A stretch of 64,000 bases of DNA from assembly GCF_050589825.1 (NCBI RefSeq), contig NZ_JBNGOZ010000012.1, positions 74,384 through 138,383 on the forward strand, written 5' to 3'. Under the pieces are notes generated by a model. That model made no database searches and had not been told where the DNA came from. It saw nothing but the letters and a program-made list of their open reading frames with translations. This document shows, piece by piece, positions 62,560-64,000 of the stretch (position 1 is the first letter of the stretch; each line of letters starts with the position of its first letter). A program made the position numbers and the translations under genes. Source of the DNA: Carboxylicivirga longa. Lineage in GTDB: Bacteria > Bacteroidota > Bacteroidia > Bacteroidales > Marinilabiliaceae.

Positions 62560-63525
62560 ATGAAATGTTTTGTTACAGGGGGGTCAGGATTTGTTGGGAG
62601 TAATCTGATAAGTATGCTCATTAAGGAAAAAGCTGAAGTTTTGGCTATGGCACGGTCAGAAGAATCGGCACAAATAATTAGGGAGTTAGGAGCAACTCCA
62701 GTTTCCGTAGACATGACCGATACTGAACGGTTAGCTAAAGATCTTCAAGGCTGTTCTGTTATTTTTCATTTAGCTTCTGCAACTGATTTTCATAAAGGAT
62801 ATGATTATACCTATCAAATAAATGTTAAAGGAACCGAAGACCTGATTGACGCTGCAAAGAAAGCCAAGGTTCCAAAATTTATTTTTGTAAGTACAGCAGC
62901 TATTCTTCTTAGGGGGAAACCAGTTTATGACGCAGATGAAAGCCTTACATTTTCAAGCTTGCCTAAAGGGACATATTGTAAAACCAAAGTGTTGGCTGAA
63001 GAAGTTGTTTTGAAAAATAATTCTTCAGAATTTGAGACCATTATTATACGACCTCCATTGGTGTGGGGTAATGGCAGCGCAGTAAAGTTTATGATAGAGG
63101 CCTGTAAAGAAAAAAAGATGGCTTGGTTCAATCATGGCCAATACAAAATACCTGTTAGTCATGTTAAAAACCTTTGCCACGGGATTATTTTGGCATCCCA
63201 AAAGGGTAAAGCCGGTGAAATGTATTATATAATTGATAAAGAGCATGTTGTTTTCAGGAAATTCTTAATTGATATACTTGATACACAGGGTATTGAGCCT
63301 CCAAAGAAAAATATGAGCAAAGGCATGGCTATCGCGCTGGCAAAAACGATGGCCATGTTCTGGAAGATATTGAGAAAAAAGGGAACCCCACCTCTTAGTG
63401 TTGAACTAATTCATATGCAGGGCACAGAATACACGATCGTTGATAAAAAAGCCAGAAGGGAATTGGGCTATGAAGATATCGTTTCGTATACCGAGGGATT
63501 GGAAGAATTAAAAGCTGCATTATAA
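62560..63525 (+). CDS. NAD-dependent epimerase/dehydratase (3-beta-HSD-like SDR)
   Basis: The 321-residue extended SDR has MKCFVTGGSGFVGSNL, FHLASATDFHKG and YCKTK (Tyr-x-x-x-Lys). It is similar in layout to the gene at 35999 (same length, same GxxGxxG and Lys positions). Target of the divergent MarR regulator by position, so it may process a small aromatic or lipophilic inducer. Substrate unknown. Confidence 0.85.
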   Translation: MKCFVTGGSGFVGSNLISMLIKEKAEVLAMARSEESAQIIRELGATPVSVDMTDTERLAKDLQGCSVIFHLASATDFHKGYDYTYQINVKGTEDLIDAAKKAKVPKFIFVSTAAILLRGKPVYDADESLTFSSLPKGTYCKTKVLAEEVVLKNNSSEFETIIIRPPLVWGNGSAVKFMIEACKEKKMAWFNHGQYKIPVSHVKNLCHGIILASQKGKAGEMYYIIDKEHVVFRKFLIDILDTQGIEPPKKNMSKGMAIALAKTMAMFWKILRKKGTPPLSVELIHMQGTEYTIVDKKARRELGYEDIVSYTEGLEELKAAL

Positions 63526-63636
63526 AAGCAGTTTGTAGATAAAAAACAATGGCATCTATTTTACTGTCTCTTTGCGAAATTACGTGAAGCCAAACACTTA
63601 CTTAGGGAGATTTTAATTGGATGCCATTTTTTTGGT

Positions 63637-63873
63637 TTATAATGACTCTGTGTTAACTGATTCAGATAGGTTTTTTGTTTTAATCAATTCAAATTGCAAC
63701 TCGTTGGGCAGTTCTGCAAACAAAGTAGGGTCAATACCTGATAAAAAGGGGAGGGGGGTAAGCACCATTTTATCAATTAAATCCTCTTGCAAAAAAGTAA
63801 GGATTGTGGCACCTCTCTGCATATTAGCGATAATTTCGCTTTTTTTACTTGCTGATTCCCGTGTTTTTGTCAA
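63637..63873 (-). CDS. Small hypothetical protein
   Basis: A 78-residue frame opening with TTG 63873 (61 residues if the internal ATG is used). It has an N-terminal charged helix and a stretch DPTLFAELPNELQFELI. No family recognised. It could be real or a chance frame. Confidence 0.35.
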   Translation of the reverse strand: MTKTRESASKKSEIIANMQRGATILTFLQEDLIDKMVLTPLPFLSGIDPTLFAELPNELQFELIKTKNLSESVNTESL

Positions 63874-63929
63874 ATAAATACTAATTACTTTCTTTCCTAC
63901 TCGCTGTTGATTGTTGTTACAAACTGGAT

Positions 63930-64000
63930 ATTCCGGTCATGCTGACCCCCTTCTCCGGATATTGACCCCTTAGACATTGGATATGGTCAAAGAGCGTGAT
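63930..64000. mobile_element. Possible IS21-like element end at the window edge
   Basis: The last 70 bases carry two TGACCCC copies (TGCTGACCCCC, TATTGACCCC) next to CCGG motifs, as seen in the internal-end repeats of IS21-type elements of Bacteroidota. An ATG at 63983 (M V K E R D) could be the start of an IstA-like gene, but only 18 bases are in the window. The 475-base stretch from 63526 to here contains the small ORF, one long-range inverted repeat (AATGGCATC / GATGCCATT) and this end, and nothing else clear. Confidence 0.35.

Noticed and set aside
63549..63631. Long-range inverted repeat AATGGCATC / GATGCCATT with T run as a terminator
   Set aside because: The loop is about 60 bases, too long for a normal intrinsic terminator; kept only as a note.

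Overview
The window looks like a chromosomal segment of a Bacteroidota organism, most likely order Bacteroidales/Marinilabiliales. The support is: several matches to the Bacteroidota promoter form TTTG/TTG-N18-21-TAnnTTTG, an ECF sigma/FecR/TonB-dependent receptor/DUF4249 locus, a secreted DPP-IV-type S9 peptidase, a malic enzyme-phosphotransacetylase fusion, and AmpG-like and DUF4922 genes of types known from this phylum. No species is claimed.

Layout. (1) 1-14.7 kb: right part of a siphovirus-like prophage. It carries a fused protease-scaffold-capsid gene, connector and head-closure genes, a tail tube, tail chaperones with a -1 frameshift site, a tape measure, baseplate/tail proteins, a self-cleaving tail fibre, a lysis module and a tyrosine recombinase next to a tRNA-Pro(GGG) that is the likely attachment site. 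Terminase and most of the portal gene would lie left of the window. (2) 14.8-20.4 kb: ECF sigma, 57-residue ORF, FecR anti-sigma, FecA-type receptor, DUF4249 lipoprotein. (3) 20.5-22.5 kb: trxB and a FadR-family regulator. (4) 22.5-34.1 kb: a divergent peptidoglycan/MurNAc salvage region. murQ and a BadF-type kinase lie on the minus strand; a golvesin/amidase-like exoprotein, GT2 glycosyltransferase, DUF4922 GalT/Ap4A-phosphorylase-like protein, double GNAT protein, SpoIID-like protein without a signal peptide, and AmpG-like transporter lie on the plus strand. Every intergenic gap of this plus-strand series downstream of the glycosyltransferase holds a repeat or strong hairpin. (5) 34.2-37.4 kb: S24/XRE regulator, two SDR-type genes, a small unknown gene. 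(6) 37.4-43.0 kb: complete biotin operon bioB-A-F-G-C-D. (7) 43.1-54.0 kb: mixed housekeeping genes (START-like protein, EFR1 ferredoxin, YhcH-like protein, malic enzyme, panB, rluA-type synthase, cdd) and a second small ECF sigma/anti-sigma pair. (8) 54.2-57.5 kb: thrS-infC-rpmI-rplT, with infC probably using an AUA start. (9) 57.7-64.0 kb: DPP-IV peptidase, DJ-1/PfpI protein, DUF5694 protein, a PNPOx-family pseudogene, a MarR regulator divergent from an SDR across a compact three-palindrome operator, and a possible IS21-like end at the right edge.

The observations most worth following are the salvage cluster as a possibly undescribed pathway, the two dispersed intergenic sequence classes that decorate it (a 90-bp palindromic repeat and degenerate 7-bp-period tracts), the protease-scaffold-capsid fusion with a possible internal start, the canonical A AAA AAG slippery site, and the one-base nonsense lesion in the PNPOx gene. 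All assignments come from reading the sequence and from knowledge of the families; no database search was run.
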